From: Flectonema sp. DT1601
Taxonomy: Eukaryota > Euglenozoa > Diplonemea > Diplonemida > Diplonemidae
Reading direction: 5' to 3'
DNA length: 64,000 nucleotides
Assembly: GCA_964019425.1 (NCBI GenBank)
Contig: OZ025821.1
Coordinates: 511,001-575,000, forward strand
Shown here: piece after piece, positions 51,176 to 61,701 of the stretch
Position numbering within the stretch: position 1 is the stretch's first letter
How the letters are laid out: every line of letters begins with the position of its first letter
Notes under the pieces: generated by a model
Told to the model about the DNA's origin: nothing
Seen by the model: the letters and a program-made list of their open reading frames with translations, nothing else
Databases searched by the model: none
Made by a program: the position numbers and the translations under genes

Positions 51176-54100
51176 ATAAAAAGCGTACCTTGCACATCAC
51201 CATTGCCAGTTGACAGGCGAGGACAGATACCATCGTCTCTGCAGCCTGTTTTTGATTGTTTTGAATTGTTTTTTTTTTTTGTTAAAAAGTATTTTGTAGA
51301 AAAGAAAAATTATCGTCATCCATACCTTACAAACAATCGTATCGTCGGGTTCAGCAACGAAATCTTTTATAACCAATTCCTTAGTAGCTTTGACCGCAAT
51401 AACAACGGCACGGCCTTCAGGGCATGTTCGTGCCTGTGTGTGTGTGTTGTTGTTGTTTGTTGTGTTATTTTCTTTTTCAAAAAAAAAAAATTAATAACAA
51501 GAAGGCTACTACACATACGAACAGCAGATCATTCAACGACTTCTCGAGACCAGCCAGGACCGCCTGTTTATAAATATCAGCTTCTACCTCCGTACAGGAA
51601 AGGGAAGACGAAAGCTTAATTTGTGGATAAAGAGCAGTAAGCATGTTCTGCATATCGTGTTTAGGTGTATCAGGCAACCATTGTTGAGAATGGGGTTGCT
51701 GGTATCGGTTTAGTTGCTGTTGCTGTTGTTGTTGTTGTTGTTGTTGCTGCTGTTGAAACATCGGGTGTTCATGAGGTTGTGGTTGTTGTAATTGAGTGAA
51801 GAGACCATTCGTACCAACCCACGACTGGTTTGAATGCTGCTGAGTTGGGAGAAGCTGCCGTTGTGTTTGCTGCTGTTGTTGTTGCTGTTGTTGCTGCTGA
51901 TGTTGCTGCTGTTGTTGCAACTGATGCTGAAACTGCTGAACAGCTTGCTGTTGTGTCATCATTGATGATTGAGACTGTTGCTGTTGATGTTGTTGTTGCT
52001 GAATTCTATCCACGCTAAAGTCACCAGCGTTTACCTGATTTAGTTGTGAAGAAATCTGCTCAAGCTTTGCTCTCTGAGCGGCTCTCCTCCCACTCTTGTC
52101 TATTAGATTGTCAATATCCTGTCCAAGATGTTTACACAATACTTCTACTTCAAACTTTAAGGTAAGTTTTATATCAGGTAATTGATGCATGTCAACCATA
52201 ACTTCAAGGGTTCCCATCAGCCAAGGGTTTGGAGGTTTAAAGATTCTGCTATCTCTCGCGTGTTCCAAAATCTTAGAAACAAAAGGAGCCACAGCAATCA
52301 ACTTCCCTCCTTCCATAGCACTCATCAACAGTTCCCTGAGATTTAATTCCCTTCCAAGAAGAGCTTTGTTCCTTGCTAAAGTCTGAAGACCAATCCATCC
52401 ACCAAGATTCTTTAATAACGACCGCTCACTTGCATTCGTTGTTATTCTTTGACTACCTAATAGAGAGTGAACAGCTGCTAAACTCGCTTTGATAACGAGA
52501 TTATCGAGTTCTTTATGTCCAATTAGGTCAATTAACTTTTGATATAACTTGTGATAGTTCGGTTCTAATGAGATTCTCTTCACGACTAAGTAGTCAGCAA
52601 AGTATGGAAAGTACTCTGGTTGCAAGAGACTACGTACTTCAGAAGCAGATTTCTCAACCGACGCCATGTCTAAATTGTTAACAAAGAATCCGATTCTTTC
52701 TATGACGTTAGTAGGTGGAGCTAGTAGCTCCGCAGGTTCTTTATTTTGTAACGTTGAAATATCAAGCTGATGAACAGCTGCTGGAGTCTGTGCCTCAGGA
52801 GACAAAGCCTCACAGTCAGCGATGATCCCTGGTAGCATTTGCTCTACTCCAGGAACTTCTTTAAGTTGTAGACAATAGTTCGGCCAATGTCTTAATTTAT
52901 TTCTAAACTGTTCGAGTGCTTCCAAGCAAAAACTCTTTTCTCTCTGAGTTGATTGGGGACTTGCTAGAGTAACGAGAACGTGTTGAAGACCACTTCCAAG
53001 CCAATTTTCCTTTTCTTGAAATACATCTCTGATTAACCTTCCAAATAGGATTGCAGTGATGCTCAATTCTTTGGGTGGGAATTCACCAACAAAATGAAGT
53101 TCATCAAATAAGTTTGTTATAAAGCAAGTGTACACCTCTTGATCATTCGCTTGTCTCCACTGCTTCAGTTGTTTAACAACTGCAGTGGTGTCCATCTCAC
53201 CTGCGTAGAGTGCGCGTGTCAGTTCGGAAGCAGCTCTGTCGACATCTTGAGACCAGTCGTTTTCAGGTGGTGGTGTTGGTGGTCCAGGAATAGGAGTCGG
53301 AGCGCCATATTTCGAAAATTCTATTAAAATTTCTTTTGGAACCCACGACTCGTTTGTGAGCAATTCATAAATAGTTCCCTTATCCATTCGAACGTCTTTA
53401 GTTCCCTTTCCGACTTCCATCAACCATTCCAGTGAACCAACTCGATCAGCATTGAAGCTCTCACCAAGTACAGCAACGAATAGTCTCGTATGAACGTCAG
53501 TACATGCTTCAGCTAGTAATCGTTGTTCGTGAGTTCCAAGAACGCTGAATAGACTTTTTATTACACTAATATTTTTTTTTTTATCAACCAAATCAGATAA
53601 ACCTTTAACGAAATGATCAGGTGAGCTATCTATACACTGCTGCAGCCTCACCGAATCTTGTGATATGATCGTTGATTCGATCGCTAACGATAGAAGCTCG
53701 TAGACGTGGCTGGGAATGTTCTGAATTTCTGAGAGTGACAACAGCAAGATTCCCGGACATGATTTCAAAGGTCCTTTTGATAATTCATGCTTCAATTTAT
53801 GATTGTCATTCTGATCAGCAACTGCCGTGATCAACGCTTCCACGTAGTCAATAGATTTCCAAGGTGATGCATTAGAAGAGCCATCACTGACCATTCTTTG
53901 TGTTGTAAAATCTATTCCCTCTTCTGGCCAACATTTCAGTAAAAGCGATAATTTTTTACATGGTATAAATAGAGAGATGTTCATATGCTCGCTTGTGATT
54001 CGTTGATGAACCCGTACCAGCAAGCTGACGTCTTGCTGAGGCTTTTTTAACGTCGCCAATGCTTTTATGATACTCTGCCATGTAAAGTCTTTATTAATCA

Positions 54101-54851
54101 ATTTTGAAATACAATTTGAAAAAGCTGCGTGATCCCATCCATTTTGACTAACCAAAGAAAGACACTGAGCAACATCAAGAGCAGTCACTGAATAATCTTT
54201 TACAATTGCTTCCATCACTGAATCACTGCAAAACGCTTCTGCTCCTTTGAGTTGCAATGCTTCGGCTAATGAGGTTGTTCCAGTCGATGATGGTGAGTCT
54301 TGCGATTGAAATGATGAAAAAAGAGGAGCATCTGCATCAATAAAAGTAGTAGCTACAAGGCTATCTTTCATCGATACGATCAAGGACGTAATATCAGATG
54401 GAAGTTCTGTTGATAATTCTGTTGGGGAACTTGAGAGACATTTTGCGAGAAATTGAAGTCCGAAATTCCCAGTTTCACCAGAAACAGATGCGAATATCAA
54501 TCCAATGATAACCCTAAACCCCAATGGTTTTGTATCTGGGAATGAACTCATGTAGATGTCTGACATGACCTGAGATTCTGATGCCAATTCTTTTGTTAAC
54601 TCTGAAGCAACATCTCTTATCATAGCAGCGCTTTTTAATCTGTGATCTATCAAGTCAAGCACGATGTGTGTGATAACTGTTCTAGTTTGTCCTGAACTCT
54701 GTGCAGCCTTCGCGATACAACTCCCTAATATAACTGCATAGCATTCTGGTCCTTCGCTTGCTCCGTTTAATAGGGCGGGTTTGGCAGCTTCCCACTTGCT
54801 TGTGTCGGTCAATTTATTTATCCTAACACCCCACTGAGTGGGATCGGACAT
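48287..54851 (-). CDS. CNOT1: CCR4-NOT complex scaffold CNOT1/Not1, four exons
   Basis: 2103 residues. Exons: 54851-51519, 51433-51326, 51245-51189, 51100-48287; all junctions are phase 0. Donors GTATGT, GTATGG, GTACGC; acceptors all CAG after A/C-rich sequence. Two small exons (36 and 19 codons) fill the DUF3819 region, so the apparent second start MSTTISAFL is internal. Domains: HEAT-like N-terminus; TTP-binding region (about 540-690: ALYAGEMDTTAVVKQL, FGRLIRDVFQEKENWLG); MIF4G-like CAF1-binding region (about 710-907: NVIERIGFFVNNLDMASVEK, YFADYLVVKRISLEPNYHKL); polyQ linker (about 947-1047); CNOT9-binding DUF3819; and the Not1 C-terminal domain from about 1570 that holds CNOT2/3. It scaffolds mRNA deadenylation. 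The start MSDPTQWGVR follows acceptor 54898/54899. Length is near that of animal and fungal Not1. Confidence 0.93.
51710..52010 (-). repeat. PolyQ-encoding CAA/CAG tracts in CNOT1
   Basis: Two main runs (51713-51755 and 51865-51920) of mixed CAA/CAG encode Gln with scattered His in the linker between the CAF1- and CNOT9-binding parts. Mixed codons make slippage slower than a pure triplet. Confidence 0.85.
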
Positions 54852-55090
54852 TGCTACGGTTCCCTCCTCCTCCTCCCCCCCGCAGCTCCTTAAGTTTCTG
54901 TTATGTGGAATTAAAAAATAAATAATTTTTTTTTTTTTTGTATTTGACACAAAACAAAAAACATGAACAAAAGCCATTTTTTATACCTGTCTTAGAATGA
55001 TAATCTTACTTATGTAAAAAAAAAAAAATAATAATTCAAAAAAAAAATAATAATAATAAGTAACGGATTTTACAACGCAGAAGTGTCTCT

Positions 55091-58000
55091 TCACGTAGAA
55101 TCCTCATCCTCGTTTTCATTCAACCATTTTGAAATTGTCTGCTGCAGTTTTGCTTCCACGAAAGTAACAGCAATACCTAATTCATTACAGAGTCTTATGA
55201 GAGACTTGATAGGTTCGAAAGGAATATTTTTTACAATAGCGTCATCATAACCAGACTCTTGCAGATTTTTTTGCAAAGCAGACAACGTCGCCGGGGACAA
55301 TAATAGATTTTGATACGGGTCGTTTGAGTTTTTTGTATGCTGATCTCTATCTACCTCTATGTTGTCTTGTTTTGTACTAACAACAGGGTTCGATAACGAC
55401 GTCGTGAGCTCACCGTAGAACCCATCTTTTGTAATTAGTGAAAAGATATCGTCGGTTGACGTAGTAGTTTCATCTTTTTTTAACACTTCAATTGTGGCTA
55501 TTAGTAGTGAAGGAAATAAATTAGATAAGACCCGTTCTCCGTCAAACGGTGTTCGTAATTCTTTTGGAATCTCACTCGGAGATAAAAGATTTATATATCG
55601 TTTTCCTGTTGTGTTGTTATCGACAACGTTGGGTAATTGCATGTCATCTATGACTGAATCGCAAATGTCAACTGTCTGCTTTATTGTTGATGGTCCTTGA
55701 GAGTTCCATTTCCTTAATGATATGTTACTGAAATGTGAACGTAACAACTTTATTATAACAAGTTTATATTTTAAATGAAGAGATTCAGCTGTGAGACCTG
55801 ACGCAACGGGTCCCTCATCAGACTTACAAGCTTCCTTCCAAGACGCTCTTACTGATGATGATATCGTTTCTATAGTGTCGCGTTTTTCATTTAAAGTGGT
55901 CTTTGGAAAGATTGACTGCAGTAATACAACTCTCAATTCAACGGGATCACCGACTGATCTACAACGTGCTATTACTAAGTTTATTTGTTGAGCATCATCA
56001 TGAATGTCGTATCTTATTAGCGTATCTGTCACTGATAAATTCATATGTATTGGCAGCACACCCAACAACATAATAGAAACACCTGTCGAAACATCGCTTT
56101 GATATTTTTCCAATTCCTTCTGTCTACTAAGTTCACTATCACATTGTGATATCACGCTAAGTCTATCACTGGTGGTAGATCTCGTCAGATATTCTTTTAA
56201 AATATCAAAAATATGATCATGTGATGAATACAATAAAACTTTATGTACCATATTGTCAGCAGTCCTTGCCGTAATCTCTCTCAGCAAACAATGAAGAGTG
56301 GCCATTTTTCCACTTGCTCTGATGAAGGTGTTGAATGTAGATTCTGGTGGCGTTTCAATATCATTCCATTTTTCTTTATTCTCACAGTATTGATAAAACA
56401 AAACAGGATGTAGAAGAGCTTTGGCAAGAAGAGCAGCCGTTGTAGCGACTGTTTGTTCGATTGCCTTTCTAACTTTTTCTTCGATAAGCTTTTTTTGACT
56501 TGGCTCACTAATAGTATTGTCAGCTGGATCACCACCTGAGACTTGACCATGTCCCTCTGCTTGTCTAGAATACACTTCTCTCTCATGAATGATTCTTTCA
56601 TTCTGATTTGCTATGTTGACATCTCTCTCTTGCTGGGCTTCTTTTATAGCATTCGCTTCTTTCTTGTTGATTGTGGTAGTCGCGTAGTCACAAATAACCC
56701 AATAAAGTCGTTTTTGAAATTCTGAAACATCACATGTAAGAGTGATTTCCCTAACCACTGACATGCCTTGTAGCTCAGACCGCTCATGTCGGATGATGAA
56801 GGGACAGGCAACTTGAAGGAGGCGTTGTGCTATGGAATGTTCTTCATCTGGATCGAGAGAGACTGTTGGTGGATTCTTGTATCCATTTTCAATCATTCTG
56901 TCTCTGATCCATCCATTCATTCCACCAGCAGAACATGAAAAAGTTTTTGGAAATAAAAAATTACAAGCCAACCAACACTCCTCCAATTCCAATGAAGGAG
57001 CTGTTGACACAACCATAATTCGATGGACACAAGGTAGTCTTCCTAGCATTGCTAAGATTGTTTCGTCGATGAGTGTACCAGATAAGGAGTCATGCCTTCT
57101 ATCAATTATCAACGTGTGTAATCGGTATCTAAACGACAGCATCAATGGAACAACATTTAATATCGCATTAAAAGTAATTAAAATAGCAGTATGAGATCCT
57201 TTTTTTTTTTGAATGCTATTGAGAATTTGGGACAGCCTTTTTGAATCAGTTTCAGGTGTAATAAGAGATATTGAATCACGTGTTTCTGGCGGAAGCCATT
57301 TCATAATTAATTCTTGCCAATTTCTTTGAACACGAGGATCGTCTGGTATTGCTATAACATGTGGATCACCAACTATGGACGTCAGGTATAACAAAATGCT
57401 TGTCATCTTTCCTGTACCTGGATCGTCTGCTAAAATAAAATTTATTCTCTCAAAAAAATACAATTCCGACATTGTCATCAGCTGTTTTTGATGAAGAAGC
57501 ATCTCATTTACTCTCGGAGCTGGATTTGCTCTAAGGACAGCAGAGGTATTCTTAAGTCTGTAACTTCGATCTAAAAATGATTTATAAACAGCTAATGTAT
57601 TGTGTTTGCAAGGAAACACTGCCGACGGAAACATAAAATCTCGTTCAACTGCCCGGATAACATCGACCGAGTTTGGACTCGACGCCTCTTCAATAATCCT
57701 GCTAAAAGGTGTCGTGTGTCGTTGTTTTAAAAGATTCTCTGTGAGAGATAGAAACTGAATTAACGCGTTATGTTTTAATTTCAACCCCATTCCCTGTTTT
57801 TCCTTATCAGTCATCAACAACAATTCTCTCTCTGAAATAACTGGATGAACCTGTAGAGTTGTCATCCCTGTTATTGCCGTGCTGAGTTTGTTTTTATTTT
57901 CAGTTGTTTTCATCCACTGTTTTGTTCGATTATTGAATATTTCTTGTAAAGTTAACGGTTTTGTACTACCAAATCTACCTTCACAATTTTTATTTATTAT

Positions 58001-58501
58001 CAGAGATTGTCTTGTGATGTGTGAGAGTGTTGTCGTTCTCTCTAAGGCAACCCTCGCTGATAGACATCCGAACCACGAAGATGGTGTTATGATATTTAAC
58101 GAAGGATTTTCAATGAGAGAAGACAGAAGAAGAGTTCTCAGTTTCTTTTGTAAATTGCTTGGCAAATCTGTTGAGGTTTCCATCGGATTTGAAGCCACTA
58201 TTTGATCACACGTTGGAGGTAGACACCATTCAACAAGTCTGTCTAGATTGTCAATAGTGTCGTATGATAGATCCTCTCCAGTTCGAATCTCTGCGATTGC
58301 ACGTTCTTGAACACCAATTGCCCAATTGATATCGTCTATTGATGAATAATTATCACAATTCTGTTCAGCTGATCTATTTCTTGAAAAAATTGGTAATCCT
58401 CCAGGCAAGTCTGCATCAACTCCTTCGAAAACATCTTGCCACGTGAGCCCTCCTCTGTTCCTGTCAACCGAAGGAGATTTCCTATACACCTCTTCTGACA
58501 T
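55091..58501 (-). CDS. SNF2-family protein with degenerate ATPase motifs
   Basis: 1136 residues. The core follows a SNF2 helicase-like ATPase: LHQKQLMTMSELYFFERINF before motif I; motif I is ADDPGTGKMTS (canonical ADEMGLGKT, near residue 357); ILITFNAIL for motif Ib; motif II is LIIDRRHD (canonical DEGH/DEAH, near 465); MVVSTAPS for motif III (TGTP); VLLYSSHDHIFDILKEYL and IMLLGVLPIHMNLSVTDTLI for motifs IV-V; and QINLVIARCRSVGD for motif VI (QxxxRxxRxGQ, near 845). The Walker B Glu is replaced by Arg and the second motif VI Arg region is altered, so ATP hydrolysis is unlikely or weak although the P-loop GTGK remains. A long charged helix interrupts the two lobes. Chromatin association is family inference. 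The subfamily cannot be named. Confidence 0.75.
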   Translation of the reverse strand: MSEEVYRKSPSVDRNRGGLTWQDVFEGVDADLPGGLPIFSRNRSAEQNCDNYSSIDDINWAIGVQERAIAEIRTGEDLSYDTIDNLDRLVEWCLPPTCDQIVASNPMETSTDLPSNLQKKLRTLLLSSLIENPSLNIITPSSWFGCLSARVALERTTTLSHITRQSLIINKNCEGRFGSTKPLTLQEIFNNRTKQWMKTTENKNKLSTAITGMTTLQVHPVISERELLLMTDKEKQGMGLKLKHNALIQFLSLTENLLKQRHTTPFSRIIEEASSPNSVDVIRAVERDFMFPSAVFPCKHNTLAVYKSFLDRSYRLKNTSAVLRANPAPRVNEMLLHQKQLMTMSELYFFERINFILADDPGTGKMTSILLYLTSIVGDPHVIAIPDDPRVQRNWQELIMKWLPPETRDSISLITPETDSKRLSQILNSIQKKKGSHTAILITFNAILNVVPLMLSFRYRLHTLIIDRRHDSLSGTLIDETILAMLGRLPCVHRIMVVSTAPSLELEECWLACNFLFPKTFSCSAGGMNGWIRDRMIENGYKNPPTVSLDPDEEHSIAQRLLQVACPFIIRHERSELQGMSVVREITLTCDVSEFQKRLYWVICDYATTTINKKEANAIKEAQQERDVNIANQNERIIHEREVYSRQAEGHGQVSGGDPADNTISEPSQKKLIEEKVRKAIEQTVATTAALLAKALLHPVLFYQYCENKEKWNDIETPPESTFNTFIRASGKMATLHCLLREITARTADNMVHKVLLYSSHDHIFDILKEYLTRSTTSDRLSVISQCDSELSRQKELEKYQSDVSTGVSIMLLGVLPIHMNLSVTDTLIRYDIHDDAQQINLVIARCRSVGDPVELRVVLLQSIFPKTTLNEKRDTIETISSSVRASWKEACKSDEGPVASGLTAESLHLKYKLVIIKLLRSHFSNISLRKWNSQGPSTIKQTVDICDSVIDDMQLPNVVDNNTTGKRYINLLSPSEIPKELRTPFDGERVLSNLFPSLLIATIEVLKKDETTTSTDDIFSLITKDGFYGELTTSLSNPVVSTKQDNIEVDRDQHTKNSNDPYQNLLLSPATLSALQKNLQESGYDDAIVKNIPFEPIKSLIRLCNELGIAVTFVEAKLQQTISKWLNENEDEDST

Positions 58502-58679
58502 TTATTAAGTTGTTAGCATTTACTGCAGTTAAGTCCTGCTTGGATATATAGTTTTATTTGGTTAAATATCTACACACAGTTGAAACCTTTTATTTAATGC
58601 TCTTTTTAAATTTTTCTTAATTTGGATTTTTAATAATGTTAATGTTTGTTGAAAACAAAGTCACTTGCTGTCATCGTTT

Positions 58680-58717
<38 letters not shown>

Positions 58718-58723
58718 TAAAAT

Positions 58724-60544
58724 CTATTGGGAATCTTTATCGCTTTCAACCATCTCCGCAATCTTTTCTTTTTCTTTGTCTCTTTGAAGCTTGTCGATAT
58801 CATCTTTTTTTGGCATTCTGTAGCACATCGCAGGATACGTTTCTTTGCAAGCTACTTCACCATCGAGTATAGGAAGGTCTGAAGGGTTCATTTTGGCATC
58901 GTACAGCACCTGTTCATACTTTTGAGCCATTACTGTTGAGGTGAAGAGTTTGAGAGCACGTTCTCGGAGGTGTTTACCAACGAATTGTCTTATAGTTGGA
59001 TTGTTTTTTAGGTAGAGAACAGCTCTGACGAGGTCTTTTTTTATACCCAAACCAAACGTTTGACCAAAAGCAGCATTTGGAATGGTTGTTCTACTACTCG
59101 GGAGCTTCGTTGCTATCAGAGGAGTTCCACTGAGAGCTGATTCTATCATTACTGTGTTTAATCCATGATGTTGCCAATAGGGATCAACAAACACATCTAT
59201 TGCGTTGTAGAAGTCGGCGAGATCACCCTGTGAAAGCATTCCGACTAGCACTACTGATAGACCTTTTTTTTTTAATTTTTCATACTTCGAACTCTCAGAA
59301 CCAGTTCCAGCAACAATCAGAGTAATATCATCATGATCCTGCAGTAGGGTTGAAACTGCTTTTGCCAGTTGGCTGTGTCCCTTCTCAGCTGTGAGACGAC
59401 CACCACAACCAAGAACAAAGTTTTTGGGATTCACACTGTGCTTAGTCAAGAATGAATATCTAACTGTCTTGTCGGGTTTGAAATTTACTTCATTCACTCC
59501 GTTGTATACTAAATGAACTCTCTCTGATGGAATCAAGTCTGCTGTTACCAAATCAGATGCCGCTGAATCAGAGATTACGATATGATGAGGAACTGTTTGC
59601 AGAGCGAAGGTTTCGTAGGCAACTGATTCTCCGAGGCTTTTCATTCTGTCAGCGTTGCTTTTTGAAGTCATGTGGCCTTTTAATCGATAATTTTGAACAA
59701 TTTGATTCATCTCATTTCTAAACCAATCCAACATGCTTCCATGCCATGTTACTACCAACGGAACTGTTAGTTGAGCAGCGTTCGCAACTGCAGCCCAACT
59801 CTCACTGTGAGCGACATCGAATCTGATGTGCTGGTGTATTTCATGAAACTTTTCGAGGGCTGATTTGTACCACATCACAGAGTACGCTCCGTTCTTCTTC
59901 GATGGACATTGATGTACCCAGAGGTTTGCTGCTTCTTTTGAAACGCTTTTCTCTACTTTCAGTGTTTCCAAATCTACAGTAAAGGCGTGTGTACTGCCAG
60001 CTCCAGGATGACCTGTTGTGAATACATGAACGACATGTCCTAGTGATGCTAGTCTGGAATAGAGGTGTTGTGCATGGTATTGCATGCCTCCCTTTCCGTG
60101 TAAAGGTGGTGGCCACAGTCTAGTAAATCCAGCGATGTGAAGAGGACCGTGTTCCTTACGAAGGGTCTCACCAGCCTCTGCTAAGGCGTGGTATGCTGTA
60201 AATTTCTTTTTTTCGATTAAAAAAAGATTTTCAACCGCAGCAACTGTTTGCGGTTCTTCTTCTGAATCTGTTTCCTGAACTCCTTCAGCTTCCACATCCG
60301 AATTTATAAGTCGAGATTCAGCATTGATTTGATGCCGCGCTTCGATTGCTTCCTTCTGCTCAGACAGACTTGGACACTTTTTACACTTTGGAGTGGCCTC
60401 ACACTCCTTGCATGCCGGGCAATGTAGTTGCGGACAGACCCTTCCCGTCAACAGTCCGTTTGACATGAAGAAAATAAACACCCCACATGACAGAGCTCCA
60501 GCGATAATCAGCAGCGGTGATGAGTATTTGCTGCGTTTTCTCAT
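58724..60544 (-). CDS. GT4-family glycosyltransferase, type II membrane protein
   Basis: 606 residues. Short basic tail, one membrane helix (SPLLIIAGALSCGVFIFFMS, about 9-28), a Cys-rich stalk (CPQLHCPACKECEATPKCKKC-like, about 40-60), then a GT-B fold. N-lobe: GKGGMQYHAQHLYSRLASLG, AHSESWAAVANAAQ, VVTWHGSMLDW. C-lobe: VYNGVNEVNFKPD, GCGGRLTAEKGHSQL, IVAGTGSES, VVLVGMLSQGDLADFYNA and DPYWQHHGLNTVMIESALSG, which is the E-x7-E region with only the second Glu kept. This matches retaining GT4 enzymes using nucleotide sugars in the Golgi lumen; substrate unknown. The start MRKRSKYSSP (60544) follows ATTATTTCCTTCATTTAG; the 23-codon extension to 60613 lies across that acceptor. Confidence 0.85.
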   Translation of the reverse strand: MRKRSKYSSPLLIIAGALSCGVFIFFMSNGLLTGRVCPQLHCPACKECEATPKCKKCPSLSEQKEAIEARHQINAESRLINSDVEAEGVQETDSEEEPQTVAAVENLFLIEKKKFTAYHALAEAGETLRKEHGPLHIAGFTRLWPPPLHGKGGMQYHAQHLYSRLASLGHVVHVFTTGHPGAGSTHAFTVDLETLKVEKSVSKEAANLWVHQCPSKKNGAYSVMWYKSALEKFHEIHQHIRFDVAHSESWAAVANAAQLTVPLVVTWHGSMLDWFRNEMNQIVQNYRLKGHMTSKSNADRMKSLGESVAYETFALQTVPHHIVISDSAASDLVTADLIPSERVHLVYNGVNEVNFKPDKTVRYSFLTKHSVNPKNFVLGCGGRLTAEKGHSQLAKAVSTLLQDHDDITLIVAGTGSESSKYEKLKKKGLSVVLVGMLSQGDLADFYNAIDVFVDPYWQHHGLNTVMIESALSGTPLIATKLPSSRTTIPNAAFGQTFGLGIKKDLVRAVLYLKNNPTIRQFVGKHLRERALKLFTSTVMAQKYEQVLYDAKMNPSDLPILDGEVACKETYPAMCYRMPKKDDIDKLQRDKEKEKIAEMVESDKDSQ

Positions 60545-60946
60545 CGTTTTTGGAGCTAAATGAAGGAAATAATGATTTGTGTTTTCTTTTTTTAATGAAG
60601 CAAACCAAACCATAGAACCTGGGAAAAGTCCAGAGTGCTACTACTGCGATCTCTGGTGATATCCTGCGAACCCAACTGGAGAACGAAGAAAAAAATTGAA
60701 AAATCGTTGATCAAACAACACTAACTAAGTGTACCGACAAAAAAAAAAACTTTTTTTTTTTTGATTCAGTAAACAAAGGCAAGAACATAAAAAACACACA
60801 TCGCAGGGTCACTAAAGCACCGTAACAGAATAACAGAAAAAGATTAAAAAAAAAAAATAACAATATTTCCATACTTTGAAAAAAAAAAGAAGAAAAAAAT
60901 TGCTTTTGCAGCAGCAAAGAGACCTCTTTAATGATTGATAACTGTA
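60545..60946. other. Intergenic, GT4 to SYS1
   Basis: GT4 leader, then A/T runs at 60740, 60845 and 60885. No other feature seen. Confidence 0.6.
60556..60557 (-). promoter_or_regulatory. Candidate trans-splice acceptor, GT4 gene
   Basis: ATTATTTCCTTCATTTAG on the minus strand, 11 bases before the ATG at 60544; removes the upstream in-frame ATG at 60613. Confidence 0.55.
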
Positions 60947-61396
60947 TTACGCGGGTGATGCACTCCGAGAATTAGAACCAATCGCGACTGAGTTCAACTC
61001 CTTCGATACGCAGAGACGTCTCGAAATGAGGTAAGTAGTCGTAGCAGACGCTGCAACAACTATAAAAAAATACGCTGATAACAAATGAGACACAGCGGTA
61101 CTAATTGCTGCGTGTGCTAAGAATACTGTTACTGAGAAGTCAAGGCATTTTCTGCTTCTTTCAACAACCACATGAACGGCGAAGGCGAGTATCAGTGAAG
61201 CTGCTACATAACATCCAAACACTACATTGTTACCGAATACCTGATCTAAGGTTGGTTTTTCACCAGAGTAAAAACTAAACACTGACACACAAAACCCAAT
61301 CGAGAGATACCATGATGCTTGCAGCGTCAGTATTTGAGCCAACGTGAAACGGGCGTCGAACCCCAACGTCCCTAATGGAATTTCTCGATGAGACAT
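60947..61396 (-). CDS. SYS1: Golgi membrane protein SYS1
   Basis: 149 residues with four membrane helices. The match to SYS1 is by ordered landmarks: GFDARFTLAQILTLQASWYL (family DPxxIxxQIxxxQxxYY), TLDQVFG (SLDQMF), the cytosolic SRKCLDFSVTVFLAH (GKQCLDFTVTVHFFH) and the last helix followed by RRLCVSKELNSVAI (LCMRTELKEIPL). SYS1 recruits the GTPase ARFRP1/Arl3p to the trans-Golgi and thereby golgins. The Met at 61396 is chosen over 61441 because a C/T-rich tract ending TTCCTCATACAG (61405/61406) separates them. Its neighbour GT4 protein is also expected in the Golgi, though co-location in such arrays need not mean co-function. Confidence 0.86.
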   Translation of the reverse strand: MSHREIPLGTLGFDARFTLAQILTLQASWYLSIGFCVSVFSFYSGEKPTLDQVFGNNVVFGCYVAASLILAFAVHVVVERSRKCLDFSVTVFLAHAAISTAVSHLLSAYFFIVVAASATTTYLISRRLCVSKELNSVAIGSNSRSASPA

Positions 61397-61404
61397 TTGA
61401 AGTT

Positions 61405-61406
61405 CT
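61405..61406 (-). promoter_or_regulatory. Candidate trans-splice acceptor, SYS1
   Basis: A nine-C run followed by TTCCTCATACAG on the minus strand, nine bases upstream of the ATG at 61396; strongest pyrimidine tract in the window. Confidence 0.6.
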
Positions 61407-61467
61407 GTATGAGGAAGGGGGGGGGAAGATAGTTCTAGCATTTAAATATTATTAAACACATCTAAAG

Positions 61468-61701
61468 CTACGAGGACAACAGGAGCATAATGAAAACAGT
61501 ATGTCCATTGTCAGCTTTCCACCTTGCCCGATTGTTATCAGGAATCTCCTCTTCAAGTTCGTACCTGTAGAAATATAATAAGTTTAACCCAACAATCATA
61601 TTTAAGAAATTTTTTTTTTTTTAAAAAAAATTATTTCCCAATATTGAAAACAATTAGATAAATACTGTAAAGTACTACCACACTCACGTATTGGAAATCA
61701 T
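61468..61701 (-). CDS. Candidate two-exon short ORF, unassigned
   Basis: Exon 61564-61468 reads YELEEEIPDNNRARWKADNG then HTVFIMLLLSS and a stop, preceded by TATATTTCTACAG. A 14-base segment 61701-61688 (ATGATTTCCAATAC, then GTGAGT) would join in frame to give 36 residues starting MISNTYELEE. The exon has coding composition, but the first exon could instead be elsewhere upstream (61740-61860 has another short open patch, AATCTAATTGTTGAGTC). A 17-base segment at its 3' end (61466-61482) recurs at 29309-29325, so it may be a repeat-derived or truncated gene. Function not recognised. Confidence 0.3.
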
